A DNA stretch of 64,000 nucleotides from CAVUFH01 sp963740835 (GTDB lineage: Bacteria > Actinomycetota > Acidimicrobiia > IMCC26256 > PALSA-610), in assembly GCA_963740835.1 (NCBI GenBank), contig CAVUFH010000003.1, positions 1-64,000 on the forward strand, in the 5' to 3' direction. The notes under the pieces were generated by a model that had not been told where the DNA came from, did no database searches, and worked only from the letters and a program-made list of their open reading frames with translations. The position numbers were made by a program, and so were the translations under genes. Below are positions 47,420-55,661 of this stretch, in pieces (within the stretch, counting starts at the first letter, position 1; each line of letters starts with the position of its first letter).

Positions 47420-48723
47420 AGATCGCCATCGTCGGCACCGGCGTGTCCGGGCTCGTCGCGGCCCACATGCTCCACCCTGACCATGAGATCACCGTGTTCG
47501 AGTCCGACACACGAATCGGCGGTCATGCCAATACCGTCGACGTCGAGGTCGACGGCCGGTCGGTCGCGGTCGACACGGGATTCATCGTGTACAACGATCG
47601 CAACTATCCCGGGTTCCGCGCACTGCTCGATCGGCTCGGCGTCGCGACCCAACCCACGGAGATGAGCTTCAGCGTCAGCGATCCCCGAACGGGCCTGGAG
47701 TTTCGCGGCTCCACCCTCAATGCGATCTTCGCCCAGCGCCGCAATGTTGCCAGCGCGTCGTTTCTGCGTCTGCTCGCCGACGTCACGCGCTTCAACCGCG
47801 CGGCCCGCCGGCTCGTCGCGGGTGAGGCGCACTGGGACGGACCCGACCGGCTTCCCGACGGCGGCGGCGGGTTCGACGCCCGTGCCGAGGAGTCGTTGGC
47901 CGACTTTGTACGTCGAGGCCGGTTCTCGCAATCCTTCGTGCGCCTGTTCCTCATCCCCTTCGGCGCGTCGATCTGGTCGGCCGATCCGGCGACCTTCATG
48001 CGCTTCCCCGTGCGCGCGTACGCACGCTTCATGGACAACCATGGGCTGCTCGAACTCGCTGGGCGGCCCGAATGGCGCACCGTGACCGGCGGTTCTCGAC
48101 GCTACGTCGAGGCCCTCACCGCGCCGTTCTCGCATCGCATTCATCTCGGCATGCCCGTGCACAAGATCGTCTCCCACGACGGTGTCGGCGGCTCACAACT
48201 CGTCGAATTGCTCACGGGCCGCGGCCCGGAGCTCTTCGACCGAGTGATCGTGGCGACGCACAGCGACCAAGCGTTGCGCATCCTTGCCGACGCGAGCACC
48301 GCCGAGCATGAGGTTCTCGGCGCGATCGGCTATCAGCGCAACGTCGCGACGTTGCACACCGACGAACGAATGCTGCCGCGCAACCCGCACGCGCGGGCAA
48401 GCTGGAACTACGCGATCGCCGAGAACGCGCGCGGAACGACGGTCACCTATTGGATGAACCGCCTGCAATCGATCGAGACTCGGCGACCCTTACTCGTCAC
48501 GCTGAACCGCCCCGACGAGATCGATCCCCGCCTGCGGATCGCAGAGTTCGAGTACGACCATCCTGTCTTCGACGTCCCCGCGATCGCGGCACAGCGGCGT
48601 CGCGCCGAGATCCAAGGCCGGCGGGGCATCTACTTCGCGGGCGCCTACTGGGGCTACGGATTCCACGAAGACGGCATGCAGAGCGCAGTCGAGGTCGTGC
48701 GACTGCTCGAGTCGCGCCGATGA
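47416..48723 (+). CDS. FAD-dependent amine-oxidase-like protein of the lipid-modification operon
   Basis: 435 residues from ATG 47416 (ATGA overlap). FAD Rossmann motif IVGTGVSGLVAAHML at 5-19, then FESDTRIGGHANTV; VDTGFIVYNDRNYPGF; a C-terminal flavin-contact region YFAGAYWGYGFHEDGMQSA. Belongs to the 'NAD/FAD-binding protein' group that is almost always next to DUF1365 and CFA-type methyltransferases, in gene sets induced by light or singlet oxygen. UfaO of furan-fatty-acid synthesis is a flavin-type enzyme of comparable context. Confidence 0.92.
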   Translation: MKIAIVGTGVSGLVAAHMLHPDHEITVFESDTRIGGHANTVDVEVDGRSVAVDTGFIVYNDRNYPGFRALLDRLGVATQPTEMSFSVSDPRTGLEFRGSTLNAIFAQRRNVASASFLRLLADVTRFNRAARRLVAGEAHWDGPDRLPDGGGGFDARAEESLADFVRRGRFSQSFVRLFLIPFGASIWSADPATFMRFPVRAYARFMDNHGLLELAGRPEWRTVTGGSRRYVEALTAPFSHRIHLGMPVHKIVSHDGVGGSQLVELLTGRGPELFDRVIVATHSDQALRILADASTAEHEVLGAIGYQRNVATLHTDERMLPRNPHARASWNYAIAENARGTTVTYWMNRLQSIETRRPLLVTLNRPDEIDPRLRIAEFEYDHPVFDVPAIAAQRRRAEIQGRRGIYFAGAYWGYGFHEDGMQSAVEVVRLLESRR

Positions 48724-49697
48724 CCGCCCTTCTCGCGCCGCCGCCCGACCGCGTGACCCCTCATGCAAGAGCCCATGTTCCGCGCGACCATCCGGCCGTC
48801 GCGATCTACGAAGGAACGGCGCGACACCGCCGGTTTGTTCCCGCGTTGCATGAGTTCGCACCGAAACTGTTCCTCGCGTATCTCGACGTCGACGCGCTCC
48901 CGGGCTCGCTCGACCGCCTGCCGCTCTGGTCGGCGCGCCGCCCGGCGCCCGTACGCTTCCGCCCTCGCGACTTCCTCGACGGCACCGACCGGGCGCTCGG
49001 CGCGGCCGTGCGCGACCTCGTGCAGGAACGGCTCGGGCGCCGGGCGACGGGGCCGGTCCATCTCCTCGCGCAGCTACGCACCTTCGGCTGGCTGTTCAAC
49101 CCGCTCGCCGTCTACTACTGCTGGAGCCCCGACGGTCGGGCACTCGACGCGATCGTGCTCGAGGTGACCAACACCCCGTGGGGCCAACGCCACTGGTACG
49201 TGCTCGACGCGCAACACAACATGACCACCACGACAACCGCCAAGGCGATGCACGTCTCACCGTTCCTGCCCACGGACCTCGACTACCGGATCACCTGGAC
49301 GGTCCCCGACGCAGAGCTGAACCTGCGCATCGAGGTCGAACACCATCACACGCCGGTATTCGACGCCGAGCTCGCATTGCGCCGAACGACCGTCGATCGC
49401 CGACGCGCGGTCACCGTGCTCGCGCGCCACCCGATGCTGCCACTCCGAGTATCGGCAGGGATCTATACGCAAGCCGCGCGCCTCTTCGCCGCGGGGTTCC
49501 CGTGTACCGGCATCCTTCCCGACGGCGGGAAAGGAGCAGGCCATGACTTCCACAACGAGCGCACCCGGGCGTCTCGCTCGAGCCGTTGCCATGCAACTCC
49601 TCAAACGGCTCACAGGCGGCACCATTCATCTCGTCGATACCTTCGGGGACGCGCGCTTCGGCGACGACATCTCCCCGCAGGCTTCGCCTCCTCTTGA
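48720..49697 (+). CDS. DUF1365-family protein
   Basis: From ATG 48720 (ATGA overlap). Motifs: YEGTARHRRFVPALHEFAPKLF, RFRPRDFLDG, HLLAQLRTFGWLFNPLAVYYCW, LEVTNTPWGQRHWYVLD, KAMHVSPFLP. These are the diagnostic DUF1365 blocks. Near 49495 the frame seems shifted. The other frame gives the expected end GVPVYRHPSRRR and a stop at 49544-49546 overlapping the next ATG, as at every other junction here; in the present frame the ORF runs on to 49697 with no homology. Function unknown, always found with FAD oxidase and CFA-type genes. Confidence 0.88.
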   Translation: MTALLAPPPDRVTPHARAHVPRDHPAVAIYEGTARHRRFVPALHEFAPKLFLAYLDVDALPGSLDRLPLWSARRPAPVRFRPRDFLDGTDRALGAAVRDLVQERLGRRATGPVHLLAQLRTFGWLFNPLAVYYCWSPDGRALDAIVLEVTNTPWGQRHWYVLDAQHNMTTTTTAKAMHVSPFLPTDLDYRITWTVPDAELNLRIEVEHHHTPVFDAELALRRTTVDRRRAVTVLARHPMLPLRVSAGIYTQAARLFAAGFPCTGILPDGGKGAGHDFHNERTRASRSSRCHATPQTAHRRHHSSRRYLRGRALRRRHLPAGFASS

Positions 49698-50892
49698 CGT
49701 GACCGTTCGCGTACGCGACGCGCGTGTGTACGCCCGCGTCCTGCACGAGGGCAGCGTCGGGCTCGGTGAGTCGTACGCCGACGGCTGGTGGGACACCGAC
49801 GACCTCAGCGGCTTCCTGCGCCTCGCGCACCGGAGCCTGGCGCGCACCCACATCGCACGCGACCGCATCCACCGCTGGCTACGACCCGTCGTCGATCCCG
49901 TCGTCCGACGACGGCACGCCGACCAGGACCGAGACGCCTGCAACGTTCGCGCCCACTACGACCTCGGGAACGAGTTCTTCCAACGGATCCTCGACGAAAC
50001 GATGATGTACTCGTGCGCCGTGTTCGAACGGCCGACGGATTCGCTGGCCGAGGCGTCCGTGCACAAGCTCGATCGTCTGGCCGCCCTGCTCGCGTTTGCA
50101 CCCGGCGATCGCGTGCTCGAGATCGGAACCGGCTGGGGCGGCTTCGCCGTCCACGCGGCGACGCACTACGGCTGCCACGTGACGACGACAACGATCTCGC
50201 CACGCCAGTACGAGTTCGCGGAACGGCGCGTGAAGAACGCGGGACTCGAGGACCGCGTGACGGTACTCGCGGACGACTACCGCGACCTCGAAGGGACCTT
50301 CGACAAGATCATCGCGATCGAGATGATCGAAGCAGTCGACTGGCGCGAGTACGACACCTTTTTCGCTCACTGCCGACGCCTGCTCGACGACGCCGGTGCA
50401 CTGGCAATGCAGGCAATTGCCGTGCGCGACGAGAGCTTCGACCGCATCAAGCTCCACACCGACTTCATCAAGACCGCCATCTTCCCGGGTGGCTGCCTCC
50501 CATCGGCCCAAGCGCTCACGGCGGCCGCAAACAGCAACGGGTTCTCGCACGCGCATGAAGACGACATCGGCCTGCACTACGGCGAGACGCTGCGCCGATG
50601 GAGAAAGAACCTCACGGACGCCAGAGACGACCTCGACGCGCTCGGCCTCGACGAGAGATTCGTGCGGCTCTGGGAGTTCTACTTCTCCTACTGCGAGGCC
50701 GCGTTCGACGAACGTTACGTTCGCGACGTGCAGCTGCTGTACACGGCTCCGGCGTGGCGCCCGCCGGCGCTTCGCACCGCGCCGAGCGCCGATACGGGAT
50801 CACCCTCACGCTCGCCGAGCCCGAACGGTTCGTCGCGTCGTTGCGCCGACGCGCAGGCCTCGCGTGAGCCGACGGAAAAGCTTCAAGGATGA
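49543..50892 (+). CDS. Cyclopropane-fatty-acid-synthase-type SAM methyltransferase
   Basis: 449 residues from ATG 49543 behind GGGAAAGGAG. SAM motif VLEIGTGWGG at 191-200; YDLGNEFFQRILDETMMYSCAVF with Cys158 corresponding to the bicarbonate-binding Cys of E. coli Cfa; later ISPRQYEFAERR and IEMIEAV. Acts on double bonds of membrane phospholipid acyl chains: cyclopropane ring formation or, as for UfaM, methylation on the way to furan fatty acids. With the preceding flavin enzyme the latter is plausible. Family homology ends near LLYTAPAWRP; the last ~45 residues are low-complexity. Confidence 0.9.
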   Translation: MTSTTSAPGRLARAVAMQLLKRLTGGTIHLVDTFGDARFGDDISPQASPPLDVTVRVRDARVYARVLHEGSVGLGESYADGWWDTDDLSGFLRLAHRSLARTHIARDRIHRWLRPVVDPVVRRRHADQDRDACNVRAHYDLGNEFFQRILDETMMYSCAVFERPTDSLAEASVHKLDRLAALLAFAPGDRVLEIGTGWGGFAVHAATHYGCHVTTTTISPRQYEFAERRVKNAGLEDRVTVLADDYRDLEGTFDKIIAIEMIEAVDWREYDTFFAHCRRLLDDAGALAMQAIAVRDESFDRIKLHTDFIKTAIFPGGCLPSAQALTAAANSNGFSHAHEDDIGLHYGETLRRWRKNLTDARDDLDALGLDERFVRLWEFYFSYCEAAFDERYVRDVQLLYTAPAWRPPALRTAPSADTGSPSRSPSPNGSSRRCADAQASREPTEKLQG

Positions 50893-51200
50893 GCGCGAAC
50901 CAAGGACCGACCAAAGCCGGGATTGCACTGGTCCCAATGCACAACACTCGCGGACGAGACGCTGCCAGACCTCGCACAGACGCCTCAGCATGGCGCGCGA
51001 GCTCGTGAACGCTCTGCCGGACGATACGCCTTCGCGGCGATCCGCGATGACTTGCTGGCAATGTTCGAGTACTCAAGTGCATGCGCCGCGGGAACGCAGA
51101 CCGACGAACGACGACGAGCGGTCGAAGGCACCAACGCTGTTGTGCAACGCGGCCGAACTCGTACAGATGAGTCGACGTGATCGGACTCGGAACGCGCGCA
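50893..51200. other. Intergenic region with no recognised gene
   Basis: About 310 bases between the methyltransferase and the repeat pair at 51.2 kb. Open frames on both strands lack motifs. Possibly decayed sequence. Confidence 0.35.
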
Positions 51201-51242
51201 CCGGGGTTCTAGTAAGGACCGCCAAGGTGTCGGGGAAGTGGA
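51201..51242 (+). repeat. 42-bp dispersed repeat B, copy 2
   Basis: Matches 42976-43017 at 37 of 42 positions (shared blocks CCGGGGTTCT, GACCGCCAAGGTGTCG, GTGGA). Its last five bases are the first five of the tRNA-derived repeat core, so the two families touch here. Confidence 0.55.
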
Positions 51243-51310
51243 GGTGAGCGGACTCGAACCGCCGACTTCTACGTTGCGAACGAAGAAACTGGGCATCAGG
51301 CGCCAGGATC
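51238..51310 (-). repeat. tRNA-derived dispersed repeat, core-only copy 4
   Basis: Perfect tRNA-like core (GTGGAGGTGAGCGG to GTTGCGAACGAAG on the plus strand), but the GC-rich arm fades after about 30 bases. Either a truncated copy or an empty attachment site. Confidence 0.65.
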
Positions 51311-51348
51311 TTCTCGTGGCGAACCGCCAAACCGATGCTCGACAGCGC

Positions 51349-51606
51349 TCAGCTCTGGGCGTCGGAAATCGCTCGCCCAGCAAGCTCCCGGACCCGTGGG
51401 ACTGAGTCATTGCGCGCAACCTCGCTGACGCGTGCGCGCACGGAATCACCGGTGCGAGACGTCACCGACTGGACCGCGAACTTGCGGACGGACGCGTCAT
51501 CGTCCTCGATGAGACGCTGGAGAACCTCGTCGGACGCGGTGGGCGGCATACGTCTCGCTGCCACGGCCGCGGCGGCCCGCACCTCGCGTCGCGGATCGGC
51601 CGACAT
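51349..51606 (-). CDS. Small HEAT-repeat-like protein or fragment
   Basis: 85 residues with two or three HEAT-type helical pairs: DPRREVRAAAAVAARRMPP, DDDASVRKFAVQSVTSR, NDSVPRVRELAGRAI. The D-x-x-V-R core of each repeat is clear. HEAT units bind proteins or bilin-type cofactors. The short length and an SDR relic directly upstream suggest it may be the surviving 3' end of a longer gene. Confidence 0.5.
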   Translation of the reverse strand: MSADPRREVRAAAAVAARRMPPTASDEVLQRLIEDDDASVRKFAVQSVTSRTGDSVRARVSEVARNDSVPRVRELAGRAISDAQS

Positions 51607-51649
51607 CGCGACGATCGCCTCGTTGGCCCTCTTGCCGTCCCTTGGTCAT

Positions 51650-51737
51650 CCGAACGGCACAGGTGCGCCGCAGTCGCCAGTCCGAGACCTCGTGATGCGC
51701 CCGTTATGACGACGCTGCGACCCTGGTTCGAATTCAT
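51650..51737 (-). pseudogene. N-terminal stub of an SDR dehydrogenase
   Basis: ATG 51737 opens SVVITGASRGLGLATAAHL, the cofactor-binding start of an SDR, then similarity ends after about 27 codons and the DNA passes into the HEAT-like frame. A deletion joined the two. Confidence 0.5.
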
Positions 51738-51786
51738 CTCACCAGTCCGCTGCCATCTGCGACAGTTCGTCGGACTGGGATACGCG

Positions 51787-52059
51787 CTACTGACCGGCGT
51801 GAGGCTCGTTACCTGCGGTCCATGCGTAACGCTTGACGCGCGTAACGCGCGTCTTGTCCCTGTACTGCGGTGGCACGACCAGTCGCGCTTCGCCGCGATC
51901 GTCAGCCTCGACGATGAGCCACGCGTCGTGAACTCCGTCCTCACACCCGAAATCAGCGTGCGTGAGGTAGTGCGAGCCGGATTCAGCGAAGACCTTGATC
52001 GCAGCGTTGCAGGACGCCTTGTCAGACTCATGCGGTATCTCGACCAAGTAACGGTTCAT
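51787..52059 (-). CDS. Conserved hypothetical small protein
   Basis: 90 residues from ATG 52059 behind AAGGGAG. MNRYLVEIPHESDKASCNAAI, GSHYLTHADFGCEDGVHDAWLIVEA and VPPQYRDKTRVTRVKRY are the conserved blocks of a widespread small alpha/beta protein of unknown function. His and Cys in SHYLTHADFGC could bind a metal. Lies downstream of, and in the same direction as, the acyl-CoA dehydrogenase, but 65 bases apart. Confidence 0.72.
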   Translation of the reverse strand: MNRYLVEIPHESDKASCNAAIKVFAESGSHYLTHADFGCEDGVHDAWLIVEADDRGEARLVVPPQYRDKTRVTRVKRYAWTAGNEPHAGQ

Positions 52060-52124
52060 CAGCCGGCTCCCTTCAGCTCGAGCGCGCCATGTCCGCGCCG
52101 AACAGACAACATGCGTTCCAACAG

Positions 52125-53249
52125 CTACCCGATCGGCGGAAGGTCGAGCGCAACTCGTCCAGTCAAGCGCGTCTGCTTGGCGCGCGGCAGTGGGTGGAAG
52201 AGGCAGCCGTGGACGTCGCGGTACAGGCGTTCGAGAGCGGACGCACGCGTGTAGCCGACGCCACCGACGACCTCGATCGCGAGGCGCACTGTGTGGATCA
52301 GCGCGTCAGCCGACACCGTCTTGCGGCTGAGCGTCCGCGCCGCAAGCGCGTCGGTGTTGTCGAAGCGCAGGTCGTCGGAGTCGAGGAACATCGTCCGGAC
52401 GAGGTCGGCGCCGGTCGTGTACTCGTTCAGCATCTCGCCGGTGAGCTGGAGCACGTGGTCGTCGCTGCGGCCCCGCGTGAGTTCCAGTGCGGTCTCGACT
52501 GCAGCGTCGGCGATACCGACGTAGGCCGCCATGATGAGCGGCAGCGCCGCGCCGATGACGGTGTTCCAGACCGGATGCCACTGCGTTGCCGACCTCGTGA
52601 GCGACACCGCGGCGTCGGGCACGAACACGTCGTCGAGCACGACCGTGTGCGACCCGGTCGCGCGCAGTCCGAGCGTGTCCCAGGTCCGCTCGATGCGCAC
52701 GCCGTCGGCGGTGAACGGGATCGCGCAGTGGATCACTTTGGGCTCGGTGTCGGCCCACTTGATGCTCGTGACGAGGAGATCGCCGACCTCGCAGCCGCTC
52801 GCTGGCGCTTTGCGCGCGCTGACCCGGAAGCCGCCCTCGACCTTCACGGTCCGGCCGTTCGAGGCGACCCAGTCGGACGCGCCCGTTGAGATCGCGATCG
52901 CGCCGCTCGCGACCTTGCGCAGGAACGCTTCGGCGTCGATGCCATGGTGATGGCGCCAGACCTGCGCCGCGACGAGGTGCGAGTGCATCGCGAGCGTGAC
53001 CCCGACGGCGGAATCACTGGCCCCGAGCACGCGCAGCATTTGGCCGACCTCGGCGTGCGTGGCGCCCGCGCCGCCGAACTCGCGCGGCACGAGCGCGGCC
53101 GTCACGCCCGCCGTGCGGAGCCGTTCGAACGCCGCGACGTCGAGCTCGCCAGTGCGGTCGAAGTCGGGTGCGCTCGCTCGCAGTTCGGACGCAATCGTCT
53201 CGACCTCGTTGAGCAACACTGCCGTCGTGGGTGCATCAATCGTTGTCAT
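52125..53249 (-). CDS. Acyl-CoA dehydrogenase
   Basis: 374 residues. Full ACAD fold: N-terminal helices (GGAGATHAEVGQMLRVLGASD), central beta domain with AISTGASDW and TWDTLGLRATGSHTVVLDDVFVP, and C-terminal helices with VGGVGYTRASALERLYRD. This flavoprotein oxidises an acyl-CoA (or related) substrate. The usual catalytic Glu of the C-terminal domain is not obvious, so it may belong to the DszC/HpaH-like acyl-CoA-dehydrogenase-type monooxygenase side. Divergent from an HxlR regulator that likely controls it. Confidence 0.88.
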   Translation of the reverse strand: MTTIDAPTTAVLLNEVETIASELRASAPDFDRTGELDVAAFERLRTAGVTAALVPREFGGAGATHAEVGQMLRVLGASDSAVGVTLAMHSHLVAAQVWRHHHGIDAEAFLRKVASGAIAISTGASDWVASNGRTVKVEGGFRVSARKAPASGCEVGDLLVTSIKWADTEPKVIHCAIPFTADGVRIERTWDTLGLRATGSHTVVLDDVFVPDAAVSLTRSATQWHPVWNTVIGAALPLIMAAYVGIADAAVETALELTRGRSDDHVLQLTGEMLNEYTTGADLVRTMFLDSDDLRFDNTDALAARTLSRKTVSADALIHTVRLAIEVVGGVGYTRASALERLYRDVHGCLFHPLPRAKQTRLTGRVALDLPPIG

Positions 53250-53347
53250 GACTCGACGGTACGGACGACGTTGATGTGCAACCAGTACAGAGTCTGGACC
53301 TACCCGGTCTAGATTTCGTACTCGTCGACGGCCCGAGGAGGACCGCG

Positions 53348-54031
53348 ATGGTCGACGGCAACGGATCCCAGCGGACGGGACACGGTCAGTACTGCCCCGT
53401 GTCGCGTGCTGTAGACCTGCTTGGCGAGCGGTGGACGATGCTCATCGTACGCGACCTGCTCGTCGGCACGACGCGCTTCAACGACCTCGCGCGCGGGTTG
53501 CCTGGCCTGTCGCGAAGCCTCCTCACGAAGCGCCTGCGCCAGCTCGAGCGAGCCGGCCTCGTCAACCGGCTCGACGGGGAGTACCACCTCACCGAGGCCG
53601 GAGAAGCACTCCGCCCAGTCCTGTTTGGGCTCGGCGAGTGGTCCGCGAGATGGATCTTCGGCGACCCGCGCCCGTCAGAGCTCGACGCAGCGCTGCTCGT
53701 GTGGTGGATGCACACGCGCATCGACGCGACGAAGCTGCCGGCGCGCCGCATAGTGCTCCACGTCCGTTTCGCCGACGATCCGCACCGCTATTGGATCGTG
53801 GTCGACGCGAACGGCCCGTCGGTGTGTGACGTCGATCCCGGCTTCGAGGTCGATGTCACGATCACGGCCGACATCGCGACGTTGCACCGCGTGTGGCTCG
53901 GCCGCGAACCGATGACGCAGGCGGTCCGCTCGGGCGGGCTCGCGTTCGAAGGACCGCGTGCGCTCACCAGTCGTATGCCCGAAGTGCTGAAGCTCAGCGC
54001 GATGGCCGAAGTCGTCCGCGCGTCCCTCTGA
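53348..54031 (+). CDS. HxlR-family transcriptional regulator with SCP2-like C-terminus
   Basis: 227 residues from ATG 53348 behind GAGGAGG. Winged helix: YCPVSRAVDLLGERWTMLIV, FNDLARGLPGLSRSLLTKRLRQLERAGLV and YHLTEAGEALRPVL, diagnostic of HxlR, including the N-terminal Cys that in HypR-type members senses thiol oxidation. The C-terminal ~100 residues resemble a sterol-carrier fold (TITADIATLHRVWLGR). Shares a 98-bp gap with the divergent acyl-CoA dehydrogenase. Confidence 0.9.
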   Translation: MVDGNGSQRTGHGQYCPVSRAVDLLGERWTMLIVRDLLVGTTRFNDLARGLPGLSRSLLTKRLRQLERAGLVNRLDGEYHLTEAGEALRPVLFGLGEWSARWIFGDPRPSELDAALLVWWMHTRIDATKLPARRIVLHVRFADDPHRYWIVVDANGPSVCDVDPGFEVDVTITADIATLHRVWLGREPMTQAVRSGGLAFEGPRALTSRMPEVLKLSAMAEVVRASL

Positions 54032-54411
54032 TGCGGCGGGCGAATCAGCCTCGGCTCCGATGAACAACACGACGCCGTTGCGCGTCGCCATCGATCCCGG
54101 CCTCGGGGTCAGATCGGCCACGCACTCAGCATGCCGGAACCGGAGCATTGGGTATTCACCACGCGCAATGGTCACATTGCTCGCAGCCGTTCTGGGCGCC
54201 GGTTCGAGCGCGGCTCGAGCTATGCAGGCGCCTCGAGGATCGCCTTGATCCGTGTGAGATCCTTGCGGTGTTGAGAGTCTGTTCAGCTGATGACGCCCAA
54301 GAGGCTGGACTGATCTTCGGTTCCCTTGAGCCGGTGCGCGCCGCGGTCGATCAAGGCGAGGTCAGATCCGGCGCGAGATCGTTCACGGCGGGAGAGGTCA
54401 GCACGTCGGGC
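54032..54411. other. Region with only a gene-tail fragment
   Basis: 380 bases holding the stray SRPBCC tail at 54220-54277 and otherwise nothing recognisable on either strand. Confidence 0.4.
54220..54277 (-). pseudogene. Stray copy of an SRPBCC C-terminal helix
   Basis: Minus strand reads HRKDLTRIKAILEAPA-stop, nearly the same as the last 16 residues of the gene at 35854-36297 (NRRDLARIKAILEASE-stop); the DNA agrees over about 45 bases. The rest of the gene is missing. A relic of a duplication or of a related gene. Confidence 0.55.
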
Positions 54412-54771
54412 CTATCGCGCTGCCCAGTCGATCGCGCTCTGTTCGTCATTGAGCGGAAAGGTCTTGACCTCCCCGGGGACCATCCAAGCGAACATGCTCA
54501 CGATGTGTCGGACCCCGTCGTGGTTCGTGACGACGGCGATCTTCTTCCACTTCGTTGCGTGACTCACTCCGAGCTTGGCGTCTTCCCAGCCGGCGCCGGC
54601 TGTATAAGCGTCGAAGTCGTCTCCGAGCACATAGACGAAGCGAACCTCGCGGGTCGCGGCGATCATTGCCTCAACGGCGGGCTCGAGCACGGTCTCGTAG
54701 TCAGACTTGTCGATCTTGCCAATCGCCCGGTACGCCAAGACGGTGTCGGGACTCTCGATTTGCTGCAACAT
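54412..54771 (-). CDS. SpoIIAA-like STAS/SEC14-fold protein
   Basis: 119 residues from ATG 54771 behind GAGAGGAA. VLAYRAIGKIDKSDYETVLEP, VRFVYVLGDDFDAYTAG, WKKIAVVTNHDGVRHIVSMF, FPLNDEQSAIDWAA: the SpoIIAA-like family (PF11964), a STAS-type fold related to lipid-binding SEC14 domains. It lacks the phosphorylatable Ser of true anti-sigma antagonists. Role unknown. Same direction as the ABC genes, 64 bases after them. Confidence 0.85.
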   Translation of the reverse strand: MLQQIESPDTVLAYRAIGKIDKSDYETVLEPAVEAMIAATREVRFVYVLGDDFDAYTAGAGWEDAKLGVSHATKWKKIAVVTNHDGVRHIVSMFAWMVPGEVKTFPLNDEQSAIDWAAR

Positions 54772-54835
54772 CTGCGATTCCTCTCTCGAATCGTTACGGT
54801 TCCGCGACCGGCGCGTCGCCCAAAGCCGTGCCCTG

Positions 54836-55655
54836 TCAACGCTCGCGGGCGTACAGATACATGGTCAAAGGGGCGAAGACAACTGTGAGCGCGGCGGCTG
54901 CCGCGACAACCCAGGCCACTTCCCCGGCGGACGCTGTGCCGTGCAGGAGGCCGCGTTCCGCGGTTACGAGATGGGTCACGGGGTTGATGCGCGCGAAGTC
55001 ACGGAGCCAGGCAGGCATGGTCCTTGGTTCGACGAACACGTTGCTCATGAAGGTGAGCGGAAAAAGAACGACGAGCCCGACACTGAGCACAGCATTGGGC
55101 GCGCGCAGGACGGCGCCGACGGCGGTCCACACCCAAGACGAGCGCGACGCTGAAGAGCACGGCGAGCCCGATCGCGGCGACGATGCCGACGGGGCCGCCT
55201 TCGGCTCGGAAGCCCATGGCGTATCCCAACCCGAGTACGAGCAGGGATGCGACGAGATAACGGCCGGCATCGCCGATGAGACCACCGACGATCGGGGCCG
55301 GGCGCCAGATCGGAAGCGATCGGAAGCGATCGAACGCTCCCGTCGAGAGGTCGCTGTTGAGCGTGACTCCGCTGTACACCGTGAGAAACACGACCGCGAG
55401 CACGAGCGTTCCGGGGAGCAGGAACTGCAGGTAGACGTGCGTCGAGCCCACGAGCGCACCGCCGAAGAGATATGTGAACAAGACGGTGAACAGCAGTGGG
55501 ATCCCGATAACGTCCGCGAGCTGTTCGGGAACATGCTTGATCTTCAGAACGGCACGCCACGCAAAGGTGAGTGCCGCCGATGCGGCGTTCGCGGGCGCCG
55601 GACGGGTCCGAGTGCGGACCGCAGCGCGCATCGAGAGTTCTTCGGTGGCAGTCAC
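54836..55655 (-). pseudogene. ABC-2-type permease with one frameshift
   Basis: About 270 residues when joined. First part: cytoplasmic start, then VIGIPLLFTVLFTYLFGGAL, YLQFLLPGTLVLAVVFLTV and FDRFRSLPIWRPAPIVGGL; near 55135 (after VALVLG) the frame changes to WVWTAVGAVLRAPNAVLSVG, NVFVEPRTMPAWLRDFARINP and the last helices ending YLYARER. This is a DrrB-type daunorubicin-exporter permease, six helices. Seven bases after the ATPase gene. One indel away from functional. Confidence 0.82.
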
Positions 55656-55661
55656 GTTCGA

